From positions 1 through 5,271 of the forward strand of contig JBBRMQ010000271.1 of the NCBI GenBank assembly GCA_038230775.1: a DNA stretch of 5,271 nucleotides, in the 5' to 3' direction. The position numbers and the translations under genes are program-made. Of this stretch, positions 5,248 through 5,271 are shown in pieces. This DNA comes from JBBRMQ01 sp038230775. Its GTDB lineage: Bacteria; Acidobacteriota; Thermoanaerobaculia; Gp7-AA8. The number at the start of each line of letters is the position of its first letter. Positions within the stretch are counted from its first letter, which is position 1. Under the pieces are notes generated by a model. It saw only the letters and a list, made by a program, of their open reading frames with translations, ran no database searches and was not told the origin of the DNA.

Positions 5248-5271
5248 GCCCCTCACCCGGCCTTCGGCCAC
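5248..5271. repeat. Start of a GC-rich intergenic repeat after the hydrolase gene (cut by window edge)
   Basis: Right after the hydrolase stop comes CCCTCACCCGG followed by a small hairpin GGCC-TTC-GGCC, then the window ends. The wording closely resembles the first half of a dispersed repeat seen between genes in many high-GC bacteria, in which CCTCACCC is followed by a GC hairpin and then a CCTCTCCC-type arm. It may also serve as part of a transcription end. Only the first part is visible. Confidence 0.4.

Noticed and set aside
3853..5271. 472-codon ORF on the minus strand opposite the serine hydrolase
   Set aside because: Composition is arginine- and histidine-rich with no motifs, and it is fully antisense to a hydrolase carrying all three catalytic motifs. 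It is a GC-driven shadow.

Overview
This is a 5.3 kb window of high-GC bacterial chromosome. It has two divergently transcribed gene groups separated by about 200 bp of regulatory DNA. There are no rRNA, tRNA, CRISPR or transposase genes. The overall GC content, the lipoprotein-type serine hydrolase, the YtrA-type GntR/ABC-2 cassette and the GC-rich dispersed-looking intergenic hairpins fit a soil or sediment Gram-negative such as Acidobacteriota or a neighbouring phylum. That placement is inference; nothing in the window is a taxonomic marker.

Minus strand (2950 down to 1): a sigma70-like promoter (TTGACA, 17 bp, TACTGT) overlaps a perfect 8-bp inverted repeat. It drives a compact polycistron: an unrecognised 47-codon small ORF, a YtrA-type GntR repressor, an ABC ATPase, and an ABC-2-type permease that runs off the left edge. 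The small ORF's stop codon abuts the GntR start (TAGATG). The next two junctions are ATGA overlaps, so all four genes look translationally coupled. The permease has seven predicted membrane segments followed by a long extracytoplasmic domain with beta-propeller-like repeats. Expected logic: the GntR protein represses its own operon until an unknown signal releases it, and the ATPase/permease then handles an envelope substrate. The propeller would face the periplasm or cell exterior.

Divergent intergenic region (2886-3087): it holds the minus-strand promoter and operator, then a cluster of three GC-rich hairpins, then a short leader before the plus-strand genes.

Plus strand (3088 to 5247): a complete AraC-family regulator with an N-terminal cupin-like domain is followed after 30 bp by a lipoprotein-type serine hydrolase of the beta-lactamase/penicillin-binding-protein fold (S12-like; SxxK, YxN and HxG motifs visible). 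The two are probably co-transcribed or locally regulated. Neither has a clear Shine-Dalgarno sequence, unlike most of the minus-strand genes. The last 24 bases begin what looks like a common dispersed intergenic repeat, cut by the window edge.

The long ORFs antisense to the permease and to the hydrolase are GC-driven shadows and are not annotated.
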